A stretch of DNA of 27,902 bases, taken from contig JBBRYP010000060.1 of assembly GCA_038237515.1 (NCBI GenBank), positions 1-27,902 of the forward strand, read 5' to 3'. The translations under genes were made by a program, and so were the position numbers. Positions 7,991-15,429 of this stretch are shown here, piece after piece (the stretch's first letter is position 1; every line of letters starts with the position of its first letter). Under the pieces are notes generated by a model that searched no databases, was not told the origin of the DNA, and saw nothing but the letters and a program-made list of their open reading frames with translations. The DNA comes from JBBQDZ01 sp038237515 (GTDB taxonomy: Bacteria; Actinomycetota; Thermoleophilia; Gaiellales; Gaiellaceae).

Positions 7991-9547
7991 GTGGCCTTGG
8001 ACTTCCGAATCCTCGGGCCGCTCGAGGTCTTGGAGGACGGGCGGCTGGTCACGTTGGGTGGCCCTCGGCAGCGGGGGGTCCTGGTCGTCCTCCTTCTGAG
8101 TGCGGGCGAGGCCGTCCAGGCGAGCCGACTGATCCACGACGTCTGGGACGACGACCCGCCGGCCGCCGCGGCGAACGTCCTCCAGGGGTACGTCTCTGGA
8201 CTCCGCAAGGTCCTCGGGCGCAACACGATCGAGACCCGCGGGAGCGGATACGCGCTCGTCCTTGGTCCAGGCGACGAGATGGACGTTCACCGCTTCGAGG
8301 AGCTCGTCGGCCAGGCGGAGTCAGCCGCACCGGTGGTGGCGGCGGCGCGGCTTCGCGACGCGCTGTCAGTCTGGCGCGGTCCTGCCCTTGCCGACTTCGC
8401 CGTCGAGCCGTTCGCCCGCCCGGCGGCCGCTCGGCTCGAGGAGCTCCGCCTGCATGCCCTCGAACGGCGGTTGCAGGCCGAGCTTGCGGCCGGGCGTCAC
8501 GAGGAGCTGGTCGGCGAGCTGCAGGGCCTCGTCTACGAGCATCCGCTGCGCGAGCACCTGCGCAGGCTGTTGATGCTCGCGCTCTATCGCTCGGGCAGGC
8601 AGGCCGAGGCGCTCGAGGCCTATAGAGACGCGCGCACCGTCCTCGTCGGAGAGCTTGGGATCGATCCGAGCCCGGCGCTCCAGGAGCTCGAGCAGGCCAT
8701 CCTGCGGCAGGACGCGGCGCTCGAACTCGCGGAGAGCAGGCCACCGAGGCGCGCGATTCTCGTCGCCCCGTGGAAGGCGGAGTTCGGCCCTCTCCTCGGG
8801 CTTGCTGAGCCATTGGCGGGCCACCCTGTGCGCGATCTGATCCTGGCGGGAATCGTGGCTCGCGGCGAACTGATGCAGGCTGGCGACGCGCTCTCCCACC
8901 GGTGCGGAGAGCTCACGGCGCGCGGGGTCGATGCCCGCGTCGCCGTTTTCACCTCGGACGAACCGGGAAGAGACGTCGCCCGACTCGCGGCCGAACAGGA
9001 CGTCGACCTGGTGCTCCTCGCCGGGGCCCTCGGCCCGGAGGCGGAGGTCGTGTTCGACCGAGCGCCCTGTGACGTCGCGCTGCTCCTCGAGAGCAAACAA
9101 GCACCTACCGTCCGGCCCGACCGGCCGGTGCTCGTCCCGTTCGGCGGCGCCGACCACGATTGGGCAGCGGTCGAGCTCGGCGCATGGATCGCGAGGGCGC
9201 ACGAGGCACAGCTTCGCCTAGTGGGCGCCTCTGCAAGTTCGGACGGTCGCGACGCCAGCCGTCTCCTCGCAAGTGCGTCTCTCATCGTTCAGCGGCTGGC
9301 CGCCGTCCATGTCTCGACCGAGCTCGTCGATCCGGGGGAGGCAGGACTTGTCCGAGCTGCAGAGGGCGTCGGTCTGATCGTGTTCGGCCTTCCGGCCGGC
9401 TGGCGAGAGAAGGGGCCGGGCGACATCCGGCAGGCGGTCGCACGCGCAGCCACCCCTCCGACCCTTCTGGTTCGAAAGGGCCTCCGCCCCGGCGGGCTCG
9501 CGCCGGAGAGCAGCCGCACGAGGTTCACGTGGTCGCTCGGGCGCTAG
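7991..9547 (+). CDS. BTAD/SARP-type transcriptional regulator with C-terminal tandem Usp-like domains
   Basis: A 518-aa protein. Residues 1-92 form the winged-helix DNA-binding domain of the SARP/OmpR type (VALDFRILGPLEV, PRQRGVLVVLLL, GYVSGLRKVLG, TRGSGYALVL). Residues 98-245 are the bacterial transcriptional activator domain (DVHRFEELV, WRGPALADF, LALYRSGRQAEALEAYRDAR, ELGIDPSPALQELE). Instead of an ATPase, residues 253-505 resemble two universal-stress-protein-like folds (RAILVAPWKAEFGP and RPVLVPFGGADHDWAAVELG, with hydrophobic strands such as VDLVLLAGALG). The GTG at 7991 is preferred because the family begins with this strand. A weak promoter (TTGAGA 7950-7955, TACCTT 7975-7980, 19-nt spacer) would give a very short leader. 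The domain assignment for the C-terminal half is less certain than for the N-terminal half. Confidence 0.88.
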   Translation: MALDFRILGPLEVLEDGRLVTLGGPRQRGVLVVLLLSAGEAVQASRLIHDVWDDDPPAAAANVLQGYVSGLRKVLGRNTIETRGSGYALVLGPGDEMDVHRFEELVGQAESAAPVVAAARLRDALSVWRGPALADFAVEPFARPAAARLEELRLHALERRLQAELAAGRHEELVGELQGLVYEHPLREHLRRLLMLALYRSGRQAEALEAYRDARTVLVGELGIDPSPALQELEQAILRQDAALELAESRPPRRAILVAPWKAEFGPLLGLAEPLAGHPVRDLILAGIVARGELMQAGDALSHRCGELTARGVDARVAVFTSDEPGRDVARLAAEQDVDLVLLAGALGPEAEVVFDRAPCDVALLLESKQAPTVRPDRPVLVPFGGADHDWAAVELGAWIARAHEAQLRLVGASASSDGRDASRLLASASLIVQRLAAVHVSTELVDPGEAGLVRAAEGVGLIVFGLPAGWREKGPGDIRQAVARAATPPTLLVRKGLRPGGLAPESSRTRFTWSLGR

Positions 9548-10301
9548 CGGCAGCTGTCGCGGTGCTGCTCCTCGCGGCCTGCGGCGGGACGACCGCGCCA
9601 CGTGTCCCGCAGACCGGCCGACGGCCCGGACAGAGCGGGGAATCGCGCGGCCGTACGGCCACGGGACGAGAGCGGTCTGGGTGCTGACGCCGAAGGCCGG
9701 GAAAGCGAAAGGCGTCGTCGCATTCATCCACGGCTCGACGGCGACCTCGCCGTTTGAGTGGCACCAGGCATGGCTCGCCACCTCCTCGCCCGCGGGAACG
9801 CCGTGGTCTCCCGGTCTACCAGCTCACGGGTGACGTCGCGCTTCGAACTGCGGACCGGGCTCCGCACGGCCTTCGGGTCCTCCACGATCCGGATTTGCCG
9901 ATCGTCGTGGCCGGCTACTTCGTGGGAGCCGCGCTCGCCTTGTATTACGCGGCGGACGCCCGTGAGTGGGGGATCCCGGCGCCTAGCGCCGTCTACAGGA
10001 TCTTCCCGCTCGACCCGCTCGGCATGGACCCTGGACTGCTCCATCTCGGGCGGCCCCCGACGGTGCCGACGCTGATCCTCGTCGCCGACAGAGACGACAC
10101 CGTCGGGCGACTCGGCGCGGACGCGTCTGGACGTGGTTGCGCCCGCTGCCGCCCGAGCTCAAGACCTACCGCCTGCTGCGGAGCGACCCGAAGGGCCTCT
10201 TCTTCAACCACGAGTCGGTGCATGACGCCGTCTTCAACGTCGAGATGCGGAAGGTGTTCTGGGATCCTCTGGACGAGCTGATCGAGCGTGCGCGGCGTTA
10301 G
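9529..10301 (+). pseudogene. Decayed lipoprotein alpha/beta-hydrolase
   Basis: Reading across frames gives a lipoprotein signal peptide with lipobox LLLAACGG (9529-9590, GTG start with GAGG 6 nt upstream, overlapping the BTAD gene by 19 nt). Next come VVAFIHGSTATSPFEWHQAW (about 9713-9772), RHLLARGNAVV (about 9776-9808), PVYQLTGDV, then LPIVVAGYFVGAALALYYAAD (about 9895-9960), VPTLILVADRDDTVG (about 10063-10107) and a last frame from 10125 (VWTWLRPLPPELKTYRLL to DELIERARR, stop 10299-10301). The nucleophile elbow reads GYFVG where GYSVG is expected, so the catalytic serine is lost as well. At least four frameshifts are required. The gene was evidently cotranscribed with the BTAD regulator before it decayed. 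Confidence 0.75.
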
Positions 10302-10432
10302 GCGCCGCTGGCGGTGGCCCGCGTGTTGCTCGACCGGTTACACGAGGACGTGGCCGTCTAGCCGCTTGATCAGGCGAGCGGAGGATGTCCCGTTCGTCGT
10401 GGAACTTCGCGACGGCGGTCCCGGTGTGAAGG
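10302..10432. other. Short spacer with a possible coding remnant
   Basis: No gene. On the minus strand the reading GTAVAKFHDERDILR followed, after a shift of one base, by LIKRLDGHVLV and a stop (about 10420-10340) looks coding-like but is not assignable to a family. It directly abuts the IS256 tail fragment. Confidence 0.3.
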
Positions 10433-10536
10433 TCAGGCGGTGACCAGAATAGCGGCCTCCTCAGTCGGGGCCGGGACGGTCGTGCGGGCGAGGTCGCGTT
10501 CGATCGCGACGGCGAGCTTTGCAACTGCGCGCCGGT
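10433..10536 (-). pseudogene. IS256-family transposase C-terminal fragment
   Basis: The minus-strand reading AKLAVAIERDLARTTVPAPTEE followed by AAILVTA and a stop copies the C-terminus of the intact transposase at 13591-14955 (AKLALAIERDLARTTVPAPTEE). Nucleotides from 10457 onward are nearly identical to 13669 onward, including an uninterrupted match of about 36 bases, then diverge upstream of about 10530. Only about the last 35 codons survive. It is the trace of a second, related IS copy on the other side of the cyclase gene. Confidence 0.8.
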
Positions 10537-10550
10537 ACGTTCGGGAACGC

Positions 10551-13529
10551 TCATCGCGGTGATGCGGCCCGGAGTTCGACGAGTCGCGTCTGCGCGCGCT
10601 GCGTCGAGACCAGGTTGCCCTTGCGCTTGTAGCGTTCGAGTGCCTGCTCGAGCGCAGAGGCTGCCTCGGTGGGCTTCCCGGTGAGTATGAGCACCTCGGC
10701 GAGGTCGGCGTACACATCTCCCTGCGCGTCGAGCATGTCTGTCTCATCGCAGATCGCGACCGCCTCACGGGCGAGCCGCTCCGCCTCGGCGTGCTCGCCG
10801 CGCCGTGCGAGCACCTTGGCCCTGACCTGCCGCCAGAGCATCTCTTTCCAGGCGTCGTCGCTCGTGCCGAGCTCCGCCGCGCGGCCGGCCCAGGCGTCGG
10901 CCTCGTCGAGCCGGTCAAGCGTGTAGAGCGCCTGCGCCAGGTTCCCGGCCGCGAGAGGCCTCTGTACCCCCAGCTCCAGGTACAGCCTCCACCCTTCTGA
11001 TCCGAACGCGGCTGCGGCGGTGGGATCGCCTGCCCAGAGCTCGACCCAGACGGACTCGAAGGCGATGATGTTTGCGAGCAGGACTCCCGCGCCGCGCTCC
11101 GCCAGCTCCACACGTGTTTCGGCGAGGATCGTGCGCGCCTCGTCGAAGCGACCGAGCATGGCCAGCGCCCCGGAACGGTAGGCACGGAGGAAGTGGTCTC
11201 GTCCTGCCGGTGGCTCGTTCTCGTCGAGCCACGCGAGCAGTTCCGACACGGGTGTCGTGCCGAAGAAGCGAAGGGCGGCGCGTGAGCCCATGAGCCCGGG
11301 CGGGAAGTAGCCCGCCTGCCGAGCGTGGGCGTAGGCCTGCTCGTCGGCTTCCAGCACTACGTCCCCCTGCGCGCGCGTGGACGCCACCTCCCCGAGCGCG
11401 GAGTAGGCGATGTAAAGAGCCAGGTCGTCGCCAGCAGCTTGGAACACGGGCAACGCCTGCTCGACGAGCGCGGCCAGCTTCTCCCTCGCGCCCTTCCGCT
11501 CGAGCATGAGGCGGAACACGCCTCCCCGGACCCTCCCGCAGAGCTCGCCCACGCGATCGCCCGCCGCCGAGGCACGCCCGGCTAGGGCATCTGCGCGCCG
11601 GACCGCGTCGTCTCCCCTGCCTGTCCAGTACAGGGCGTCGCCGAGCTCGGTTTCGAGGGCGAGGTCGATCTCGGTCGGGGGCACGAGCGCGGCGGCTCGC
11701 TCGAACAGGCTCACGGCGGCGCCGTAGTTCTGGCGGACGGCCGCGCGGTGGCCGCCGGCCGCCAGGCGCCGCCGCGCCGCGACGGCCAGGGTGCCGTCAT
11801 CGGGCGTCCCGAGTTCGGCGCGGTATAGGCAGGCCTGCTCGAGGTGGTAGCCGAGGACTTCGTCTAGCTCGACGAGATTGGCTTCATGCTGATCCAGCCA
11901 GGTCGCATAGCGCTCGTGGAGGTCTGCGCGCACCGCTTTCGGGAGCGCCTCGTAGGCGGCGTCACGGAGTAGCAGGTGGCGGAAGCGGAAGCCGTCCTCG
12001 CCGGCGAGTTGTGGCTTGTCGGGTCTGATCAGTTGCTTGCGCACGAGTGCAGCGAGGTGTGGCGTCACCTGGGTCTCGTCGGGTGATAGCGCATGGACGG
12101 CACCCCGGTGGAAGACCTCGCCCTCGATCGCCGCCCTCTCGAGCACGCTGCGCTCCGCCGTCTCGAGCTGGTCGAGGCGCGCCGCGAGCAACGCCTGCAG
12201 TGTGGGTGGGACGACCACCTCGCCGTCGGCCTGGCCGGCCATCGCCAGCATCTCCTCGATGAAGAGCGGGTTGCCGCCCGCGGCGCGAGCGATCCTCTCG
12301 CGCAGCTGCTCGGGAACACGCTGGGCGATGAGCTCCTCGACGTCGTCGTCGGCCAGGGGCTCGAGCCGAAGCGTCACCGGCCAGGCGGGGCGGCGCTCCG
12401 TGAGCTCCGGCCGCGCGATGCAGAGCAGCAGGATCGACGCGCCGGAGGAGAGGAGCGCGACGTGCTCGATCAGGTCGAGGAACGTCTCCCCACCCCACTG
12501 GATGTCGTCGAAGACGACCACCAGCGGGCGCTCCGCCGAAGGGTGCTCCAGCGTCTTGCGGAAGGCCCAGGCGATCTCCTCCGCCGAGGTCGCCGCCTCC
12601 GTCTCACCCAAAAGCGAGCGGATCGCCGCGGCGGCGGCCTCGTCCGGGGGCAGCAGGTCGAGCTGCTTCAGCACCTCGACGACCGGCCAATACGTGACCC
12701 CCTCCCCGTAGGGCAGGCAGCGGCCGCGGACGACCCGCGCCTCGATCGAAGCCAGCAGCTCCGCGCCCAGCCGTGACTTGCCGACGCCGGCATCGCCGAC
12801 GAGCGTCAGCAGCTCGCAGCGCTGCTCGGCCAGGGCGCGCTCCCACGCTTCCCGGAGGGTTGCGAGCTCGCGCTCACGTCCGACGAAGAGCGCCTCGTGG
12901 CGGCGCTCCGGCGCGTCGCGCACGTTCAGGAGCCTGTAGGCGGGAACCGGCTCGGTCTTGCCCTTCAGCACGAGTGGCGCGACCGGCTCGACCTCGGCCG
13001 CGTCGCCGGCGAGCGCGAGCGTCGGCGCTCCGATCAGCACCTCGCCCGGCTCGGCCGCCTGCTCCAACCGCGCAGCGACGTTGACCGCATCGCCGGTTGC
13101 CAGCCGCTCTTCCGTCCCGGTCACCACCTCACCCGTCATGACGCCGATCCGTCCCTGCAGCCCGAGCTCGGGCAGCGCGTCACGCATCTCGACCGCCGCG
13201 CGCACTGCGCGCAGCGCGTCGTCCTCGTGCAGCACCGGCACGCCGAACACGGCCATCACGGCGTCGCCGATGAACTTCTCCACGGTGCCGCCGTGCCGCT
13301 CGACGATCGCCTTCATCCGCTCGAAGTAGCGCGCCAGCAGCGTCCGCAACCGCTCCGGATCGAGCGCCTCGCCGAGGGCGGTCGAGCCCGTCACGTCGCA
13401 GAAGAGGACCGTCACCGTCTTGCGCTGCTCCGTGCCCCGCGCGGGCACAGCGGCGAACGAGAAGCCACACTCCTCACAGAACTTGGCGCCCTCGCTGTTC
13501 TCGTGCCCACAGCTCGCGCAAAACAGCAC
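10551..13529 (-). CDS. Class III adenylate/guanylate cyclase fused to AAA ATPase and TPR domains, with N-terminal zinc ribbon
   Basis: A 992-aa signalling protein. Residues 1-24 form a zinc ribbon (C4, C7, C18, C21). The cyclase domain (about 36-200) has both metal-binding aspartates (D45 in LFCDVTGST, D89 in KFIGDAVMAVFG) and the transition-state pair N150/R154 in AVNVAARLE, so it is probably catalytic. An AAA_16/MalT-like NTPase follows: FVGRERELATL, Walker A VGDAGVGKS (244-252), Walker B VVVFDDIQW and GNPLFIEEML. The C-terminal half (about 580-992) is made of TPR-like helical repeats. No membrane segment is seen, so it is cytoplasmic. The GTG start encodes the zinc ribbon directly and has a good promoter close upstream. 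It is flanked by an IS256 tail and an intact IS256-type element. The product (cAMP or cGMP) is not decided by the sequence. Confidence 0.93.
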   Translation of the reverse strand: MLFCASCGHENSEGAKFCEECGFSFAAVPARGTEQRKTVTVLFCDVTGSTALGEALDPERLRTLLARYFERMKAIVERHGGTVEKFIGDAVMAVFGVPVLHEDDALRAVRAAVEMRDALPELGLQGRIGVMTGEVVTGTEERLATGDAVNVAARLEQAAEPGEVLIGAPTLALAGDAAEVEPVAPLVLKGKTEPVPAYRLLNVRDAPERRHEALFVGRERELATLREAWERALAEQRCELLTLVGDAGVGKSRLGAELLASIEARVVRGRCLPYGEGVTYWPVVEVLKQLDLLPPDEAAAAAIRSLLGETEAATSAEEIAWAFRKTLEHPSAERPLVVVFDDIQWGGETFLDLIEHVALLSSGASILLLCIARPELTERRPAWPVTLRLEPLADDDVEELIAQRVPEQLRERIARAAGGNPLFIEEMLAMAGQADGEVVVPPTLQALLAARLDQLETAERSVLERAAIEGEVFHRGAVHALSPDETQVTPHLAALVRKQLIRPDKPQLAGEDGFRFRHLLLRDAAYEALPKAVRADLHERYATWLDQHEANLVELDEVLGYHLEQACLYRAELGTPDDGTLAVAARRRLAAGGHRAAVRQNYGAAVSLFERAAALVPPTEIDLALETELGDALYWTGRGDDAVRRADALAGRASAAGDRVGELCGRVRGGVFRLMLERKGAREKLAALVEQALPVFQAAGDDLALYIAYSALGEVASTRAQGDVVLEADEQAYAHARQAGYFPPGLMGSRAALRFFGTTPVSELLAWLDENEPPAGRDHFLRAYRSGALAMLGRFDEARTILAETRVELAERGAGVLLANIIAFESVWVELWAGDPTAAAAFGSEGWRLYLELGVQRPLAAGNLAQALYTLDRLDEADAWAGRAAELGTSDDAWKEMLWRQVRAKVLARRGEHAEAERLAREAVAICDETDMLDAQGDVYADLAEVLILTGKPTEAASALEQALERYKRKGNLVSTQRAQTRLVELRAASPR

Positions 13530-13535
13530 GGCACG

Positions 13536-13564
13536 AGACTAGATCGCATCCCCACCCACGACAA
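13536..13564 (-). promoter_or_regulatory. Promoter of the cyclase gene, probably giving a leaderless mRNA
   Basis: On the minus strand TTGTCG (13564-13559) and TAGTCT (13541-13536) are separated by 17 nt. The -10 hexamer ends 6 nt before the GTG start at 13529, so transcription should begin at or next to the start codon. There is no room for a Shine-Dalgarno. Confidence 0.6.
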
Positions 13565-13574
13565 CCGCGGCCCG

Positions 13575-15068
13575 GCTCGCCGAACCGTTCTCAGACCACC
13601 TCGATCGCCTCCTCCCCCGTCACTCGAGCGAGAGGAACCACCGGTGCCCGCCTCTCGAGCGCGCCGGTCTCCTCAGTCGGGGCCGGGACGGTCGTGCGGG
13701 CGAGATCTCGTTCGATTGCGAGGGCGAGCTTGGCGAGGTCGCGGTAGCCGATGATCCGGCGGAACTGGCGCTCGGCTTCGAGCATGCCGGCGGCTGTCCA
13801 GCGGAGCGCCATCTCCCCGGACGACCAGCGCTTGACGTTACGGCTCGTGCGGCGGACGTACTCGATCATCGACTCGCACGGGTTCGTCGAGGCAAGCGTG
13901 CGCTTCAGCGAGCCGTCGATGCCGAGCCGGGTGAGCGTCAGCGTCTCGGCGATCCCCTCGCGTAGCGAGCTGGCCGCGCCGGGGTGGGTCCGCTCAAGCT
14001 CACCGGCCAGCGTTTGCAACCGATCGAGGGCGCGATCGTGATCGTGCTCGGCCCAGGCGGCCCCGAGCCGGCGCTTGACCGCGGGTCGGTCGCGCTCGGG
14101 CAGGTGCTCCAAGACGTTCCGCTCCTTATGACGGGCACAGCGCTGCACCGGCGCGCGCTCGCCGAACACGGCCCTGATCGCCTTCCGCAGCGCCTTCGAG
14201 CCGTCGATCACGAACAGCAGCCCTTGCTCGGGGTCAAGCCCCCGCTCGACCAGATCAGACAGCAGCGCGGTCGCGACGGTCGCGTTCTCCGTGGAACCTT
14301 CCCAGAGCCCGAGCGGGATCTTCACGCCCTCCGTCGTAATCCCGAGCGCAACGATGTTCGTCCGCCCCTTCAGCCCGATCCCGTCCAGCATCAACACCGC
14401 CAGGCGAACGTCGTCCAGGCGACGAGCCATCAGCTCGCCGAGCGCCTGCCGCGTGCGCTCGACGAACGCACGCGAGACCGACGACTTCGAGGTCGAACGC
14501 GCTCGCTGCTCGACCTTCTCACCGACTGGCTCCTGCGTCCGACGGTAACGCCTAGTCGAGACACCAGCGAGCATCCGCTCCAAGATCAGGCGTGAGAGCG
14601 GATCGCGGTCGGCGAAGTGTCGGTAAGTCCTAAGCGGAAGCTCGTTTGTGCCATCGGCCGACCGGACCCGTGGGCGCTCGACTGCGACACGGCGCCCGCC
14701 CAGGGTGACCTCGCCCGGCTGATGCCCGTGGCGCACAGCGACTCGCTCAGGGTCGTGCTTGCCCTTCGCGCCTACCACCTGGACGACTTCTTCTTCCATT
14801 AGTTCGGCGAGGACGCCGAGTCCGACGCCGACCGACAAGGCCAGCAGCCCCTCTCTCGCGGCGCTGACCAGCTCCCCGAGCGCCTCCTGCATGCAAGCCG
14901 GCAACTCCTCCTGCACGGGCATGGCCTGCGCGACCGGTGGGACTGTCTTCTTCATGGCGGTTCCTCCTTCGAGCTTCGACGAATCGCCTCGAACGCTCCC
15001 CAGCGGAGCGGATGAGGCCGGATGGACCGCCGTCAAGTTCTACGAGCTACGGGACAATCTCGGCGAGC
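13575..15068 (-). mobile_element. IS256-family insertion sequence, approximate limits
   Basis: The transposase gene fills most of this segment. The only inverted match I find near both ends is the 9-mer GCTCGCCGA (13575-13583 inward from the left, 15068-15060 inward from the right), giving an element of about 1.49 kb, within the usual IS256 range. The longer imperfect terminal repeats and 8-9 bp target duplication of the family are not evident by eye, so the limits are tentative and a chance 9-mer is possible in such GC-rich DNA. Confidence 0.4.
13591..14955 (-). CDS. IS256-family (mutator-type) DDE transposase
   Basis: A 454-aa transposase that appears intact. The DDE triad is visible as D191 (AVLMLDGIGLKG), D251 (LFVIDGSKALRKAI) and E361 (ASTNPCESMIEYVRR). 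The insertion domain motif QRCARHKERNVLEHLP (271-286), conserved in IS256 proteins, lies between D251 and E361. The ATG at 14955 is preceded by GGAGGAACCGCC, a strong Shine-Dalgarno; this contrasts with many neighbouring genes that lack one and fits a gene of foreign origin. The length matches the usual 400-460 aa. Its C-terminal codons are duplicated at 10433-10536. Terminal inverted repeats are not clearly resolved. Confidence 0.95.
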   Translation of the reverse strand: MKKTVPPVAQAMPVQEELPACMQEALGELVSAAREGLLALSVGVGLGVLAELMEEEVVQVVGAKGKHDPERVAVRHGHQPGEVTLGGRRVAVERPRVRSADGTNELPLRTYRHFADRDPLSRLILERMLAGVSTRRYRRTQEPVGEKVEQRARSTSKSSVSRAFVERTRQALGELMARRLDDVRLAVLMLDGIGLKGRTNIVALGITTEGVKIPLGLWEGSTENATVATALLSDLVERGLDPEQGLLFVIDGSKALRKAIRAVFGERAPVQRCARHKERNVLEHLPERDRPAVKRRLGAAWAEHDHDRALDRLQTLAGELERTHPGAASSLREGIAETLTLTRLGIDGSLKRTLASTNPCESMIEYVRRTSRNVKRWSSGEMALRWTAAGMLEAERQFRRIIGYRDLAKLALAIERDLARTTVPAPTEETGALERRAPVVPLARVTGEEAIEVV

Positions 15069-15332
15069 GGGCTGAGGTGCGCCTTAGCCCGCTCTTCCTA
15101 GCCGCTCCGATGGGAACACGCGGGGCTGAGGCAAGCCGCGCAGACCAGGTCGATGGCTGGCCTCTCCTCCATTTGGCCGTATCGCACGTGGGAGGCACCC
15201 GTGAACCCGCGCGCCCGACCTCATGCATCGCGAGCTCGTGCTTCGCCTTCTGGTGGCCCCATCAGTGGCGCCGACGCCGAATTCGCAACGGACCAAGGAG
15301 GCGCAGTGTGCGGTTTGCAGGGGTTTCGAAGA
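14956..15332. other. Upstream part of the IS and noncoding DNA up to the tRNA
   Basis: The first 110 nt belong to the 5' region of the IS. The remaining roughly 265 nt up to the tRNA-Lys gene show no convincing gene on either strand; open frames here are short and read into the antisense of the tRNA. In the integration model this is the right end of the island. Confidence 0.5.
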
Positions 15333-15405
15333 TGGGCCGTGGAGGATTCGAACCTCCGACCTTGGGATTAAGAGTCCCCTGCTCTACCAGCTGAGCTAAC
15401 GGCCC
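15333..15405 (-). tRNA. tRNA-Lys (anticodon CTT)
   Basis: The minus strand folds as a full cloverleaf: acceptor GGGCCGT/ACGGCCC, D arm GCTC/GAGC, anticodon stem GGGGA/TCCCA with loop CTCTTAA (anticodon CTT; the outermost stem pair is G-A), T arm GGAGG-TTCGAAT-CCTCC, and discriminator A. CCA is not encoded. A -10-like TAGACT lies on the minus strand at 15423-15418, within the spacer to the divergent epimerase gene. The 3' part (15333-15374) is repeated exactly at 4416-4457, and no terminator hairpin follows here. Confidence 0.95.
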
Positions 15406-15416
15406 GGGCGGCTGCG

Positions 15417-15423
15417 TAGTCTA
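15417..15423. promoter_or_regulatory. Overlapping divergent -10 elements between tRNA-Lys and the epimerase gene
   Basis: The 7-mer TAGTCTA contains TAGTCT on the plus strand (15417-15422, ending 7 nt before the GTG of the epimerase gene) and TAGACT on the minus strand (15423-15418, 12 nt before the tRNA 5' end). The two -10 hexamers overlap almost completely, so the two polymerases should compete. No strong -35 box is visible on either side. Confidence 0.45.
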
Positions 15424-15429
15424 GCCGCG

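Larger units (their letters stand above)
4416..15374. mobile_element. Putative tRNA-Lys-integrated genomic island (about 11 kb)
   Basis: The segment is bounded by 42-bp direct repeats: the 3' part of the intact tRNA-Lys (15333-15374) and its copy at 4416-4457. The intact tRNA lies at one end and the fragment at the other with its putative terminator beyond it, which is the expected product of site-specific integration at a tRNA 3' end. Contents are signalling genes (kinase, BTAD regulator, cyclase-ATPase), an IS256-type transposase, a second IS256 tail and two multiply frameshifted pseudogenes, in contrast to intact sugar and copper genes outside. No integrase, excisionase or replication gene is recognisable, so the element, if real, is decayed and probably immobile. 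Tandem tRNA duplication followed by deletion is the main alternative. Confidence 0.6.

Noticed and set aside
10433..11185. 250-codon minus-strand frame joining the IS256 tail to sequence within the cyclase gene
   Set aside because: Only the last 35 or so codons are real transposase sequence; the rest is an out-of-frame shadow of the cyclase TPR region.
12016..12776. Two long plus-strand open frames opposite the cyclase-ATPase gene
   Set aside because: Both are antisense shadows in high-GC coding DNA; no start context, domain or independent evidence supports them.
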